NCBI GenBank assembly: GCA_900199505.1
Contig: FZQV01000008.1
Location: 22,523-86,522 of the forward strand
Source: Ruaniaceae bacterium KH17
GTDB lineage: Bacteria > Actinomycetota > Actinomycetes > Actinomycetales > Actinomycetaceae
Direction: 5' to 3'
DNA: 64,000 bases
The notes under the pieces are model-generated. The model did no database searches. It saw only the letters and a list, made by a program, of their open reading frames with translations, and was not told the origin of the DNA. The translations under genes were made by a program, and so were the position numbers. Shown piece after piece: positions 38,771 through 47,382 of the stretch. The stretch's first letter is position 1; each line of letters starts with the position of its first letter.

Positions 38771-40095
38771 GAAATCCACTCCTGAGCCACTTCGTGGAGC
38801 CGCGCGCCATTTGAAGACTTAAAGAGCAGCACGTCGCCCGAGCGTACCTGCTCAGCGAGCGCGGCGCGAATGCCGTCGAGATCCTGGTGGATGTGAGTCT
38901 CGATCCCTGCGGGCGCAATTGTGGCCGCGATCGGGCCGAGCAGATGGACGATCTCGACGTGTCGCGCGGCAAGCAATTCCCCGACCGCCCGGTGCTCCGC
39001 CTCGGAGACATCACCCAACTCGAGCATCGGCCCCAGCACAGCGACCGTGCGGCGTCCGCGCCCGATCCGTGCGAGAGCCTCGATGCCGGACGCCATCGAC
39101 TGGGGGTTCGCGTTGTAGGAATCGTCGATCACCGTGACTCCATCCGCGCGCTCCACCACGTGCATGCGATGCGGGCTCGCGGCGACTTGGTCCGAGAGCC
39201 GCGCTGCGATCTCCTCGGTGGCGATTCCCACACTCATCGCAGCCGCTGCTGCCGCGAGCGCATTCGCAACGTGATGTGCCCCCACCAGTCCGAGTTCGAC
39301 TGGTGCGATTCCGAAAGGCGTGACGAGGTCGAATGACGCGTGATCGCCGGAGTCGAGCCGGAGATTCTCGGCACGCACCTCCGCGTCCGCCCCGAAGAAC
39401 ACCACATCGTCCGCGAGCGATGCCATCCCCGCGACCCGCGGATCGTCGGCGTTCAAGACCGCCGTCCCGCCCGGAGTCAGGCCCTGGATGAGCTCCGACT
39501 TCGCCTTCGCAACGGCGCCCACGGTCCCGAACTTCTCCAGGTGCGCGCTCCCAACGGCCAACACAATCCCGAGGTCCGGAGGCACTAACGATGTGAGGTA
39601 GGCGAGGTCTCCAACGCGATCCGCACCCATCTCAAGCACGAGATAGCGCGTCTCAGGGGTGCAACGCAGGCACGTGAGTGGAACGCCAAGCTCATTGTTC
39701 AGCGACTTCTCACTCGCCACCGTTGGCCCCGGGAGTATCCCGGCGAGGAGGTCCTTTGTCGTGGTCTTGCCCATCGAACCCGTGACCGCGAGCACCGTGA
39801 GATGGCGCCTGTTTGCCGCAACGTGGGCGGCCGCGAGCTTTCCCAACGCCACCGGAACGTCGTCGACCACGATCAACGGACTCGCATCGACGCGCTCGCT
39901 CACAAGGGCAACCCCCGCCCCACCAGCCAGCGCCGGAGCCACATACTGATGCCCGTTCACGCGCTCCCCCGCCACCGCGGCAAAGATCCCACCCGAGGGA
40001 ACATCACGCGAGTCAAACGAGGCCTCGACGCTCACCTGGGCGTCGTCGCCCACGAGTGTGCCGGAGACGATCTCGGCAACGTGGCTGAGCTTCAC
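38767..40095 (-). CDS. murF: UDP-MurNAc-tripeptide--D-alanyl-D-alanine ligase
   Basis: A 442-residue Mur ligase adding D-Ala-D-Ala. The ATP loop [14 protein letters not shown] is present, with [25 protein letters not shown] and [11 protein letters not shown]. The GTG start overlaps the ftsI stop as GTGA. murE, normally placed between ftsI and murF, is missing here. Confidence 0.96.
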   Translation of the reverse strand: MKLSHVAEIVSGTLVGDDAQVSVEASFDSRDVPSGGIFAAVAGERVNGHQYVAPALAGGAGVALVSERVDASPLIVVDDVPVALGKLAAAHVAANRRHLTVLAVTGSMGKTTTKDLLAGILPGPTVASEKSLNNELGVPLTCLRCTPETRYLVLEMGADRVGDLAYLTSLVPPDLGIVLAVGSAHLEKFGTVGAVAKAKSELIQGLTPGGTAVLNADDPRVAGMASLADDVVFFGADAEVRAENLRLDSGDHASFDLVTPFGIAPVELGLVGAHHVANALAAAAAAMSVGIATEEIAARLSDQVAASPHRMHVVERADGVTVIDDSYNANPQSMASGIEALARIGRGRRTVAVLGPMLELGDVSEAEHRAVGELLAARHVEIVHLLGPIAATIAPAGIETHIHQDLDGIRAALAEQVRSGDVLLFKSSNGARLHEVAQEWIS

Positions 40096-41861
40096 TCGTC
40101 CTCCTCGATCAGTAGCGGGAACTGGGGTGCCTCACCTTGCGACGGTTCCACCCCGTAAGTATGCAACGCGAACTCGGCAACCTCCTTGAAGACGGGTGCG
40201 GAGACGATGTTTCCCGTGAGCGTTGGATCCGGCTTATAGGCGACAACGGCCAGTGCAAAGCGTGGGTTGTCGGCCGGCACCACACCCACGAAATTCGTGA
40301 CGACCTGGGTGAGCCTACCGTTCGCGTCCGAGGTCTGCGCCGTTCCCGTCTTACCCGCGACTCGGAAACCATCGATATACGCTTTGGTGCCCGTCCCGCC
40401 CTCCTGGGGGATCGACTCCATCATGCCGAGAAGGGTCGCAGCGGAGTCCTCGGTGATGACCTGCCTCGGCTCGCTCCGCTCGGGGACCGTGACCGTACCG
40501 TCCGGGTGTGTGATCTGCTCAACGAGGTACGGCGCGTGATACACCCCACCGCTTCCGATCGTCGCCACCATCGCGGCGTTCTGCACCAAGGTCACGGCAT
40601 AGGCTTGGCCGAACATCGTGGTGAGGCGGGAGCGTCCGTCCCACGTATCCCACGGCGTCAGGATTCCGGCGCTCTCGCCCGCGAGCCCGATATCCACTTT
40701 CTGCCCGAAGCCGAAAGCCCTCATGTAGTTGTAGCGGGTCTCGTCGCTCATCATGGTGCCGATTTGAACGGTGCCGACATTCGAGGATTTCGCGAGCACG
40801 CCCGTCGCCGTCATCTTCCAGTTGGGGTGGTCCATGACGTCATTGATGACCTGGCCGTCGATGGTCTCCCTCGATGAACCTTCGACGACGGTGTACTCGT
40901 CCACCACCCCTTCGTTGATCGCGGCCGCCATGGTGAGGAGCTTGCCCGTGGAACCGGGTTCATACGGGGAGGAGACCGAACGGGCAGTGTTGCGCGCGCT
41001 CGCGGGGCTCGCTGAAGGATTCGAGGGATCGACCATGCCAGATTCAGCCAGTGCAACGAGCCCGTGCGTCTGAAGATCGATGACGGCGACGCCTGCCCAT
41101 TCGGCGCCGTACTTGCTGACGTTCTCGTCGAGTGCCTCCTGCGCCACAAACTGCACATCTCGATTGATCGAGAGCTGTACGGTATCCCCAGCAACTGACG
41201 CCTCGCTGTCACTCGTCCCCGTGGGGATCACCTGACCGCCTCGCCCGATCTCCACAGTTTCGTAGCCATCGGTTCCGGTGAGCGCATCGTTGAAGCTGTA
41301 CTCGACTCCGGCGAGCGGCTCGCCATCCTTGCCGACATAGCCCACAAGGTTTCCGGCGGTGTTCCCGTTCGGGTAGAGCCGCTCCGAGACCCGCTCCGGC
41401 TCGATTCCGGGGATACCAAGAGATCGAATCTCACGCCACACTGTGGGCTCAACGCTCTTCTTGAGATAGACCCAGGTGGAATCGCCCACCATCTTCCCAC
41501 CGAGAACTGCGGGATCCTCACCAAGGATCGGGGCAAGCAGGTCCGACGCCGCCGAGGCTCCTGTGTCAACCACCTGGCCTTCGTCATCCCGCAGGATGAA
41601 TCCGGCGACCTTCTGCTGGTTGACCGCGATGTGGTAGCGGACGGCCGAGGTTGCCATCACTTCGCCGTTGATGTCGACGATGTCGCCCCGCGGTGCCACG
41701 TTCGTGTAGGTGCGCAACCGATTGGCACGAGCCTCATCCGCGAGCTCCGGCCCTTTGATGGCCTGGATATAGACGAGCCGCGCGGCAATGCCAACGAAGA
41801 AGATTAGGAGCATGACGACGATGGCATTGCGCCGCTTCGTCATCTGCGTGGCTGAGTTCAA
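40092..41861 (-). CDS. ftsI: class B penicillin-binding protein FtsI
   Basis: Septal transpeptidase of 589 residues. A cytoplasmic start and membrane anchor (about 12-33) are followed by the dimerisation domain (APRGDIVDINGEVMA) and the transpeptidase domain: SxxK at Ser304-Lys307 (EPGSTGKLL), SSN at 359-361, KTG at 504-506. Start TTG at 41861 lies behind AGAGGGGA and overlaps the ftsL stop. Partner of FtsW. Confidence 0.95.
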   Translation of the reverse strand: MNSATQMTKRRNAIVVMLLIFFVGIAARLVYIQAIKGPELADEARANRLRTYTNVAPRGDIVDINGEVMATSAVRYHIAVNQQKVAGFILRDDEGQVVDTGASAASDLLAPILGEDPAVLGGKMVGDSTWVYLKKSVEPTVWREIRSLGIPGIEPERVSERLYPNGNTAGNLVGYVGKDGEPLAGVEYSFNDALTGTDGYETVEIGRGGQVIPTGTSDSEASVAGDTVQLSINRDVQFVAQEALDENVSKYGAEWAGVAVIDLQTHGLVALAESGMVDPSNPSASPASARNTARSVSSPYEPGSTGKLLTMAAAINEGVVDEYTVVEGSSRETIDGQVINDVMDHPNWKMTATGVLAKSSNVGTVQIGTMMSDETRYNYMRAFGFGQKVDIGLAGESAGILTPWDTWDGRSRLTTMFGQAYAVTLVQNAAMVATIGSGGVYHAPYLVEQITHPDGTVTVPERSEPRQVITEDSAATLLGMMESIPQEGGTGTKAYIDGFRVAGKTGTAQTSDANGRLTQVVTNFVGVVPADNPRFALAVVAYKPDPTLTGNIVSAPVFKEVAEFALHTYGVEPSQGEAPQFPLLIEEDE

Positions 41862-42247
41862 TTCCCCTCTCCCGCCGTGCCCAAGATGGTTCCGTCGGCC
41901 ACCGAAATGTACACGGTAGCTCCTGCGGGAACCATACCCAGGCTGGCGGCGCGATCTTGGATTGCCGACGGCGAGCCGAGCCTCTCCGCTTTCTCGGCGA
42001 GTTGGTCACCAACTTCAGTAAGGGTCGCGAGTTCGGTCTTGCCCGAGTGGATCGTGTACGAGGCAACCGCCATCGAGGTGTTGAGCATGAGTGCCGCAAC
42101 GAGCGCGCCGAGCAGTACGAGGGAACAACCGATCAGGAACGGGACCAAGGATTTTGACTGCTCGGGCGAGCGCACTACTTCAAGCCGCGGGCGCGTGCGG
42201 GGCCTCGGGAGCGGTGCAGCCGTGGCTGTGCGTGGCAGCGTGCTCAT
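41858..42247 (-). CDS. ftsL: FtsL-like septum protein
   Basis: A 129-residue bitopic protein in the usual ftsL position between rsmH and ftsI. A basic, Pro-rich cytoplasmic tail (1-33) precedes one membrane helix (about 35-58), followed by a leucine-zipper-like stretch (LATLTEVGDQLAEKAERLG) and ASLGMVPAGATVYI. FtsL proteins diverge strongly, so the call rests on topology and position. Its ATG overlaps the rsmH stop as TGATG. Confidence 0.85.
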   Translation of the reverse strand: MSTLPRTATAAPLPRPRTRPRLEVVRSPEQSKSLVPFLIGCSLVLLGALVAALMLNTSMAVASYTIHSGKTELATLTEVGDQLAEKAERLGSPSAIQDRAASLGMVPAGATVYISVADGTILGTAGEGN

Positions 42248-43167
42248 CAGATCCTTCTCTCAACTGCGCGGAGACGTACCGAAGCCGCGCGTGGGTTGGT
42301 GGCGATCTCGTCTTCCGAAGCGCGTTCTGCGCCGCGGGTGAGGAGACTGAACTCGGGCTGATCGAGTTCCACCGGAAGTCCATGGGGTGTGGTGGAGGTG
42401 GTGACACGTGCGAACTCGTGCTTCACGATCCGGTCCTCCAGCGACTGATACGCCATGACGACGATGCGGCCGCCGGGACGGAGAATCCCCAGCGCGGCCG
42501 GGATGGCACGCTCAAGGATCCCGAGCTCGTCGTTGACCGCGATTCTGATCGCCTGGAATGTCCGCTTCGCCGGGTTCCCGCCGGTGCGGCGGGCCGGTGC
42601 TGGGATCGACTCACGCACAATCTCTGCCAGCTCGCTCGTACGAGTGAGCGGCGCCTGCTCGCGCTGGCGCACGATTCGATCAGCAATCCTCGGCGCGAAC
42701 CTCTCCTCGCCGTAGCGGTAGAGGATCCGTCGCAGTTCCGCGGCCGACGCCGTATTCAACAGTTCGGCGGCGCTGGTCCCCGTCGAGGTATCCATCCGCA
42801 TGTCGAGCGGAGCGTCGGCCGCATAGCTGAAGCCCCTCTCCTGCTCGTCCAACTGCATGGAGGAGACCCCGAGATCCATCAGCACGCCGTCGGCCTCGGC
42901 TGCGGCATGCGCGATCTCGTCATATGTCCCGTGGAAGGGGTGGAAGCGCTCCCCGAATGGTGCCAGGCGCTCACTGGCAAGCTCGAGCGCCCTCGGATCG
43001 CGATCGATACCCACCACGGCGCATCCCGGGTACGCGCGAAGAAGCGCCTCCGTGTGGCCACCCATTCCGACAGTGGCGTCCACGATCAGCCCGCGTGCAG
43101 CGGTACCGAGAAGCTCCGTGCATCGCTGCAGGAGTACCGGCACGTGCCGGTCCGCGGTTGCCTTCAC
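42247..43167 (-). CDS. rsmH: 16S rRNA (cytosine1402-N4)-methyltransferase
   Basis: A 306-residue SAM-dependent enzyme. It has [13 protein letters not shown], the SAM loop [33 protein letters not shown] and [18 protein letters not shown]. The GTG start at 43167 was chosen because AAGGAG lies 5 nt upstream and the family's conserved sequence begins there; the frame extends to 43284 without conservation. Confidence 0.95.
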   Translation of the reverse strand: MKATADRHVPVLLQRCTELLGTAARGLIVDATVGMGGHTEALLRAYPGCAVVGIDRDPRALELASERLAPFGERFHPFHGTYDEIAHAAAEADGVLMDLGVSSMQLDEQERGFSYAADAPLDMRMDTSTGTSAAELLNTASAAELRRILYRYGEERFAPRIADRIVRQREQAPLTRTSELAEIVRESIPAPARRTGGNPAKRTFQAIRIAVNDELGILERAIPAALGILRPGGRIVVMAYQSLEDRIVKHEFARVTTSTTPHGLPVELDQPEFSLLTRGAERASEDEIATNPRAASVRLRAVERRI

Positions 43168-43297
43168 GCGTACTCCTTCGGTTCGGGCAGTTGGTTGCTG
43201 GTCGAAAGGCCCTCCCCCCCGACCAGGACTCCCGCCGTGGTCTGTCGCCGGGGAAGTGCGACAGAACATGGGGAGAGACCTCACCGGTGGGTGAGCG

Positions 43298-43729
43298 TCA
43301 GAAGATCCCGGGGATCACCTCCTCGGCGGTCGCCGCGTAGGAGTCTTCCTGGGCGGTGAGGTAGTCGCGCCATGCGGTTGCGTCCCAAATCTCCACGCGA
43401 GATCCGGCGCCGATCACGGTGATGTCCCGGTCGAGGCCCGCGTAGCTGCGCAACGCCGCGGGAATCGTGATGCGGCCTTGACGGTCCGGCACCTCATCAT
43501 TCGCGCCAGAAAGAAACACGCGGAGGTAGTCCCTCGATTGCTTGTTGGTGACAGGCGCCGCACGCAGTTGCTCGTGCAGCGCCTCGAACTCGTGCATCGG
43601 GAAAGCGAAGAGGCAGCGCTCCTGGCCGCGAGTGAGAACGAGGCCCCGGGAGAGTTCCTCCCGGAACTTTGCAGGCAGGATCAGGCGTCCCTTGTCATCG
43701 AGCTTCGGCTCGTAGGTACCAAGAAACAT
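43298..43729 (-). CDS. mraZ: transcriptional regulator MraZ
   Basis: A 143-residue DNA-binding protein with two AbrB/SpoVT-like units, each with the DxxxR motif: [13 protein letters not shown] (11-23) and [13 protein letters not shown] (about 83-95). MraZ represses the dcw cluster. ATG 43729 is behind AGGAGGTGACG; the upstream frame extension is rejected. Three direct TGGRG repeats overlap its own promoter. Confidence 0.95.
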   Translation of the reverse strand: MFLGTYEPKLDDKGRLILPAKFREELSRGLVLTRGQERCLFAFPMHEFEALHEQLRAAPVTNKQSRDYLRVFLSGANDEVPDRQGRITIPAALRSYAGLDRDITVIGAGSRVEIWDATAWRDYLTAQEDSYAATAEEVIPGIF

Positions 43730-43753
43730 CGTCACCTCCTCCTGCGGTTCTTG

Positions 43754-43785
43754 CTCCACTTTACTCCACAATGCCCCACCGTCAA
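43754..43785 (-). promoter_or_regulatory. mraZ promoter overlapped by three MraZ boxes
   Basis: On the leftward strand TTGACG (43780-43785), a 16-nt spacer and TAAAGT (43758-43763) form a sigma-70-type promoter. TGGGG, TGGAG and TGGAG (at 43774-43778, 43764-43768, 43754-43758) repeat every 10 bp within it, the known MraZ-box pattern. Binding would block the promoter directly. Confidence 0.85.
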
Positions 43786-43915
43786 GGCCAGAACGCAGTA
43801 TTGGATGGCACAAAATGCTGAAATAACAATGGAAATTGGGGTGGAGGGAATTCCCCAACAAGTGCGCACAATGGGCGCAATCAGCCGCAAGGACGGGCCA
43901 CGAGGGCATAAAGAA

Positions 43916-43943
43916 AGAGGCCGTACCCGGCGGTACGGCCTCT
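43916..43943 (-). terminator. intrinsic terminator behind the DUF3040 gene
   Basis: A perfect 12-bp stem AGAGGCCGTACC / GGTACGGCCTCT with a 4-nt loop, followed on the leftward strand by a T-rich tract (TTCTTTA). It lies 22 nt past the stop of the leftward DUF3040 gene. It shields the mraZ promoter region from upstream transcription. Confidence 0.85.
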
Positions 43944-43964
43944 CAGTGGCGGATGGTGGAGTGT

Positions 43965-44315
43965 CTAGGCGCTATCGCGCTTATCCCACCGATCGTTCTG
44001 CCGGTCCATGAAGGACCCCGAGTTTGATGGCTTGCGTGCGGCGTTCGGCTTACCCCCGCGCGTGCCGCGAGAAATTGCGTAGAGAGCCCCGGCAAGCATG
44101 ACGATGAAACCGAGGATCCCGAGCCAGATCTGGTGGGTGGCAACTCCGGCGACAAGAACGACAAGACCAAGGATGCCGATCACGACTCCGATCGAGAGCC
44201 GACGTAGATCGAGCGTGGACTGCGAGTCCAGGGACCGCGCGAGTTTGGGATCGGCGTCGCGTAGCTGCGACTCCATCTGCGCGAGCACGCGTTGCTCATA
44301 CTCCGATAGTGGCAT
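43965..44315 (-). CDS. DUF3040 membrane protein
   Basis: A 116-residue protein of the actinobacterial DUF3040 family. The signature MPLSEYEQRVLAQMESQL is at the N-terminus, followed by two membrane helices (about 45-62 and 65-83) and a basic Ser/Gly-rich tail. ATG 44315 follows AGGAGG at 5 nt. The gene is usually found next to mraZ; its role is unknown. Confidence 0.9.
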   Translation of the reverse strand: MPLSEYEQRVLAQMESQLRDADPKLARSLDSQSTLDLRRLSIGVVIGILGLVVLVAGVATHQIWLGILGFIVMLAGALYAISRGTRGGKPNAARKPSNSGSFMDRQNDRWDKRDSA

Positions 44316-44391
44316 GTGCACCTCCTCACTCCTTCGCGGTGTGACAAGGATAAGCTCCTACGGCGCGACACGCCAAAGTTCCGCAGCGGCG

Positions 44392-45603
44392 CTACTCCTC
44401 TCGAGGCTCCAGAAGCGATGCCGGAGTGATGGCCGTGTGGCCAAACCGCTGCGTAATCTCGTCCATTGCGAGTTCGGCTTGGTGCCGGGGCGGCGCCAGA
44501 AGTAGGTCCTGAAATCCGGTCGCATCCGCCGAGACGAGCCCTTCGGCCCTCACGCCGATGAGCCGGACACCGCCTGCCGGAATCGTCACTGCGCCGAAGA
44601 GCGAACGTGCCACGTCGCCCAGTTCCGCACCAATCTGACTCGGCACGATCGTGCGTGATCGCGTGATTGTTCGAAAGTCGCTGAACCGAACCTTGATCGT
44701 GACGCGGGTTGCCTCAAAGCCCTCCTTGCGCAGCCGGGCCGCACACTCGTGCGCTTGCGAGAGCAACACCCGCTCGAGTTCTCTTCGCTCGCGCACATCT
44801 GCCCGGAACGTGGTCTCGGTGCCGATTGACTTCTCCACTCGGCCAGGCGACACCTCACGATCATCGCGCCCCCAGGACAGCTCATGGAGCCGGTGCGCGA
44901 GTGCCGGACCGAGCCAGCGGGCGAGCGTCTCAGGCGGGGTGTGTGCGAGTTGCTCGACAGTTCGAACCCCTTTGGATTCGAGAGCCGCCCGGGTGGTCTC
45001 CCCCACGCCCCACATAGCGCCCACATTGAGGTGGTGCAGGAATGGGATCGTCTGATCCTCAGAGACCAGCAGCATCCCATCCGGCTTCGCATAGGTGGTG
45101 GCGAGCTTTGCGACGTGTTTCGTGCTGGCGATCCCCACCGACGCGGGCACCCCCACCTCGTCGCGCACCCGCTCACGCAAGAGCGCCGCGATTTCCACTG
45201 GCGAGCCCAGCCTGCGTTGCGCTCCCGCGACGTCCAAGAACGCCTCGTCAATCGAGAGCACCTCAACTCGATCGGTGATCGAGTGCACGATCTCCATCAC
45301 CTCATGGGAGACCTCGCGATAGCGATGATGCCTCCCAGGCACGATGATCGCAGCGGGGCAGATCCTGCGCGCCCGACTCGTCGGCATCGCCGCATGAACC
45401 CCATACGCCCGCGCCTGATAAGTGGCCGAGGTGACGACTCCTCGTTCGCCGCCGCCCACGATCACGGGCCTGCCTGCCAGCGCCGGGTTGTCCAGTATCT
45501 CGACGGAGGCGAAGAACGAGTCCATGTCCACGTGCAGGATCGTGCACCCGGAGTCGTCTTCTCCCCAGGTGCGGCGATCTTTGACCGGCGCGGAACGGGA
45601 CAC
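44392..45603 (-). CDS. dinB: DNA polymerase IV (Y family)
   Basis: A 403-residue translesion polymerase. Catalytic carboxylates sit in ILHVDMDSFFASVE and VLSIDEAFLDVAG; GVPASVGIASTKHVAKLAT and the HhH region WGVGETTRAALESKG follow; then a little-finger domain. The C-terminus lacks a clear clamp-binding motif. The GTG at 45603 has TAGTCT 6 nt upstream and no ribosome site. No LexA box is seen at this promoter. Confidence 0.94.
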   Translation of the reverse strand: MSRSAPVKDRRTWGEDDSGCTILHVDMDSFFASVEILDNPALAGRPVIVGGGERGVVTSATYQARAYGVHAAMPTSRARRICPAAIIVPGRHHRYREVSHEVMEIVHSITDRVEVLSIDEAFLDVAGAQRRLGSPVEIAALLRERVRDEVGVPASVGIASTKHVAKLATTYAKPDGMLLVSEDQTIPFLHHLNVGAMWGVGETTRAALESKGVRTVEQLAHTPPETLARWLGPALAHRLHELSWGRDDREVSPGRVEKSIGTETTFRADVRERRELERVLLSQAHECAARLRKEGFEATRVTIKVRFSDFRTITRSRTIVPSQIGAELGDVARSLFGAVTIPAGGVRLIGVRAEGLVSADATGFQDLLLAPPRHQAELAMDEITQRFGHTAITPASLLEPREE

Positions 45604-45625
45604 AGCACCAGACTAATCTGGAGCC
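45604..45625. promoter_or_regulatory. overlapping divergent leaderless promoters
   Basis: Only 22 nt separate dinB and its divergent neighbour. TAATCT (45614-45619) lies 6 nt before the rightward ATG. TAGTCT (45610-45615, other strand) lies 6 nt before the leftward GTG. The two hexamers share 2 bp, so one polymerase would exclude the other. Each -35 must lie inside the opposite gene. Confidence 0.6.
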
Positions 45626-46369
45626 ATGACATTGTGGCCCTCGGGCGAAGTCCAGACGGACGACGCCGTTGTCTCGCTTCGCGTGGTCGGCCCACGCCAG
45701 GCGATCCTGCTGATCGATGGGATGGAATCGTCCTTCCACGATCTCGACGATCCCACCCACCTCGACTTCGAGTACATGCAACACATGACGGCGGTGCTCG
45801 ACTCATTCCGCGCAGAGGGCACCCCGATACGTGCCCTTCACTTGGGTGGCGCTGGATGCTCGCTCGCCACCGCCTGGAACGCGATGCGGCCAGGATCGAC
45901 TCAGGTGGCAATCGAACGCGACGGCGAGCTCACGCGACTCGCCCGCGAATGGTTCAACCTCCCGAGAGCGCCGCGACTGAAGATCCGCCATGCCGACGCC
46001 CGCCAAGCGTTGGAGGGCTTTCCCGAGAACCGCTGGGACGTCGTCGTGCGGGATGTGTTCGTGAAGGCGGAGGTGCCGGAACACCTTTCGGACGCGGGCA
46101 CCGCGAGCGCGGCACACCGCGTCCTCGGAGCGGACGGGCTCTACCTCGTGAACCTCACGGATGCGCCACCGTTACCGAATACGCGCCGGGAGCTCGCGAT
46201 TCTCGACGCGGAGTTCGCGCACGTGAAGATGGTGATCGATCCCGCGATTCGGCGCGGCCGACGGATTGGAAACGTGGTACTCGCGGCCTCCGATGCCGAG
46301 TTCGACGGCGTTGAGCTGGCGAAGCGACTACGACGCCTGCCGATTCCCGCGGCCGTGGATCGGCTTTAG
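45626..46369 (+). CDS. spermidine-synthase-like methyltransferase-fold protein
   Basis: A 247-residue soluble protein with the Rossmann core of the SpeE family: LHLGGAGCSLATAWNAM (about 72-88), AIERDGELTRLAREWF and KIRHADARQALEGFP. Actinomycetes often carry such SpeE-like proteins with no proven polyamine activity. The catalytic Asp of the true enzymes (DxxDP-type gate) is not obvious; RDVFVKAEVPEHL occupies that place. It shares the overlapping promoter with dinB. Confidence 0.8.
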   Translation: MTLWPSGEVQTDDAVVSLRVVGPRQAILLIDGMESSFHDLDDPTHLDFEYMQHMTAVLDSFRAEGTPIRALHLGGAGCSLATAWNAMRPGSTQVAIERDGELTRLAREWFNLPRAPRLKIRHADARQALEGFPENRWDVVVRDVFVKAEVPEHLSDAGTASAAHRVLGADGLYLVNLTDAPPLPNTRRELAILDAEFAHVKMVIDPAIRRGRRIGNVVLAASDAEFDGVELAKRLRRLPIPAAVDRL

Positions 46370-47253
46370 TTCCGGAAGTCCTCGCCGAGATCCGCAAGAA
46401 ACGCCTCGACCGCGCCACCGATCTCATCCGCGGTGGGAAGGCGCTCTTCGTTGCCATCGGTGAGATGCGGCTGGCTCTGCGCAAAGGAGTCGTACTGGCG
46501 CTCGAGTGCCCCCACGATCGCCGTCACTTCGTCCTGCTCCTCGATCTGCGAGTTGACCTCACTCAGGAGTCGCGCCGACGCGGCCTCGAGTTCGCCAACG
46601 GGAAGAGCGAGCCCACCGATCTCCGCGAGCTTGCGCACAGCCGCGGCGGCGGCCGGCGAGTATGGGGAGCCGGAGAGGTAGTGCGGCACACCGGCGGCGA
46701 TCCCGGCAGCGTTCTGGCCACGTTCTCCGAGGCGCAACTCGAGAAGCCCGGACACGTGACCGGGCACCTGCATCGTCCCGAAGATCTCCGGCTGAGTGCC
46801 GCGCAGTTCCGGATTCGTGCCGTGCAACGACAGGTGGGCGGGCCGAGTGTGGGGCAAGCCCATGGGGATGCCCTGCACCGAGATCGTGGTGTCCACGCCA
46901 AATCGCTCAATCATGCCAAGCACGTCCTGAACAAAGCCGTGCCACTTGAGGTCCGGCTCGTTGCCGTGCAGGAGGAGTAGCTGCCGACCTTCGTCATCGG
47001 ACAGGAGCTCGAGCGCGATCTCGGGCTCGTCATATTCCGTGAAGTGCCACTTCTCGAACGTCAGCGTGGGGCGTTGCTTGCGGAAGTCAATCAGCGAATC
47101 GGCATCAAACGTGGCGACTCGCTCATGCTGGAGCGAGTCCAGCAAGTGCTGCGAAATAATCGCGGCCACCTGCCCGGCATCCATCTGTGAATGCAGCGCA
47201 GTGATCAAGATGGGGACGTTCAGCCCCTCAGCGGCATTGGTCGTTTCGTACAT
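46366..47253 (-). CDS. PAC2 family protein
   Basis: A 295-residue protein of the PAC2 (proteasome assembly chaperone-like) family. Visible blocks: VPILITALHSQMDAGQVAAI, LTFEKWHFTEYDEPEIAL, LLLHGNEPDLKWHGFVQDVL and GIPMGLPHTRPAHLSLHG, then a C-terminal acidic helix. ATG 47253 follows GGAGGAG. Its end overlaps the SpeE-like gene by 4 nt, convergent. Whether the organism has a proteasome is not visible here. Confidence 0.88.
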   Translation of the reverse strand: MYETTNAAEGLNVPILITALHSQMDAGQVAAIISQHLLDSLQHERVATFDADSLIDFRKQRPTLTFEKWHFTEYDEPEIALELLSDDEGRQLLLLHGNEPDLKWHGFVQDVLGMIERFGVDTTISVQGIPMGLPHTRPAHLSLHGTNPELRGTQPEIFGTMQVPGHVSGLLELRLGERGQNAAGIAAGVPHYLSGSPYSPAAAAAVRKLAEIGGLALPVGELEAASARLLSEVNSQIEEQDEVTAIVGALERQYDSFAQSQPHLTDGNEERLPTADEIGGAVEAFLADLGEDFRN

Positions 47254-47382
47254 CGCTCCTCCATCCACAACTGAGTCAACACACCCCCGGTCCCATACAT
47301 TCCCGATCCGAAGCACTGGCGGATGCGGGCCTTGATGGACGATAATGGATGGTTGCTATTTTCGCTGAGCGGAAGGTGATCG

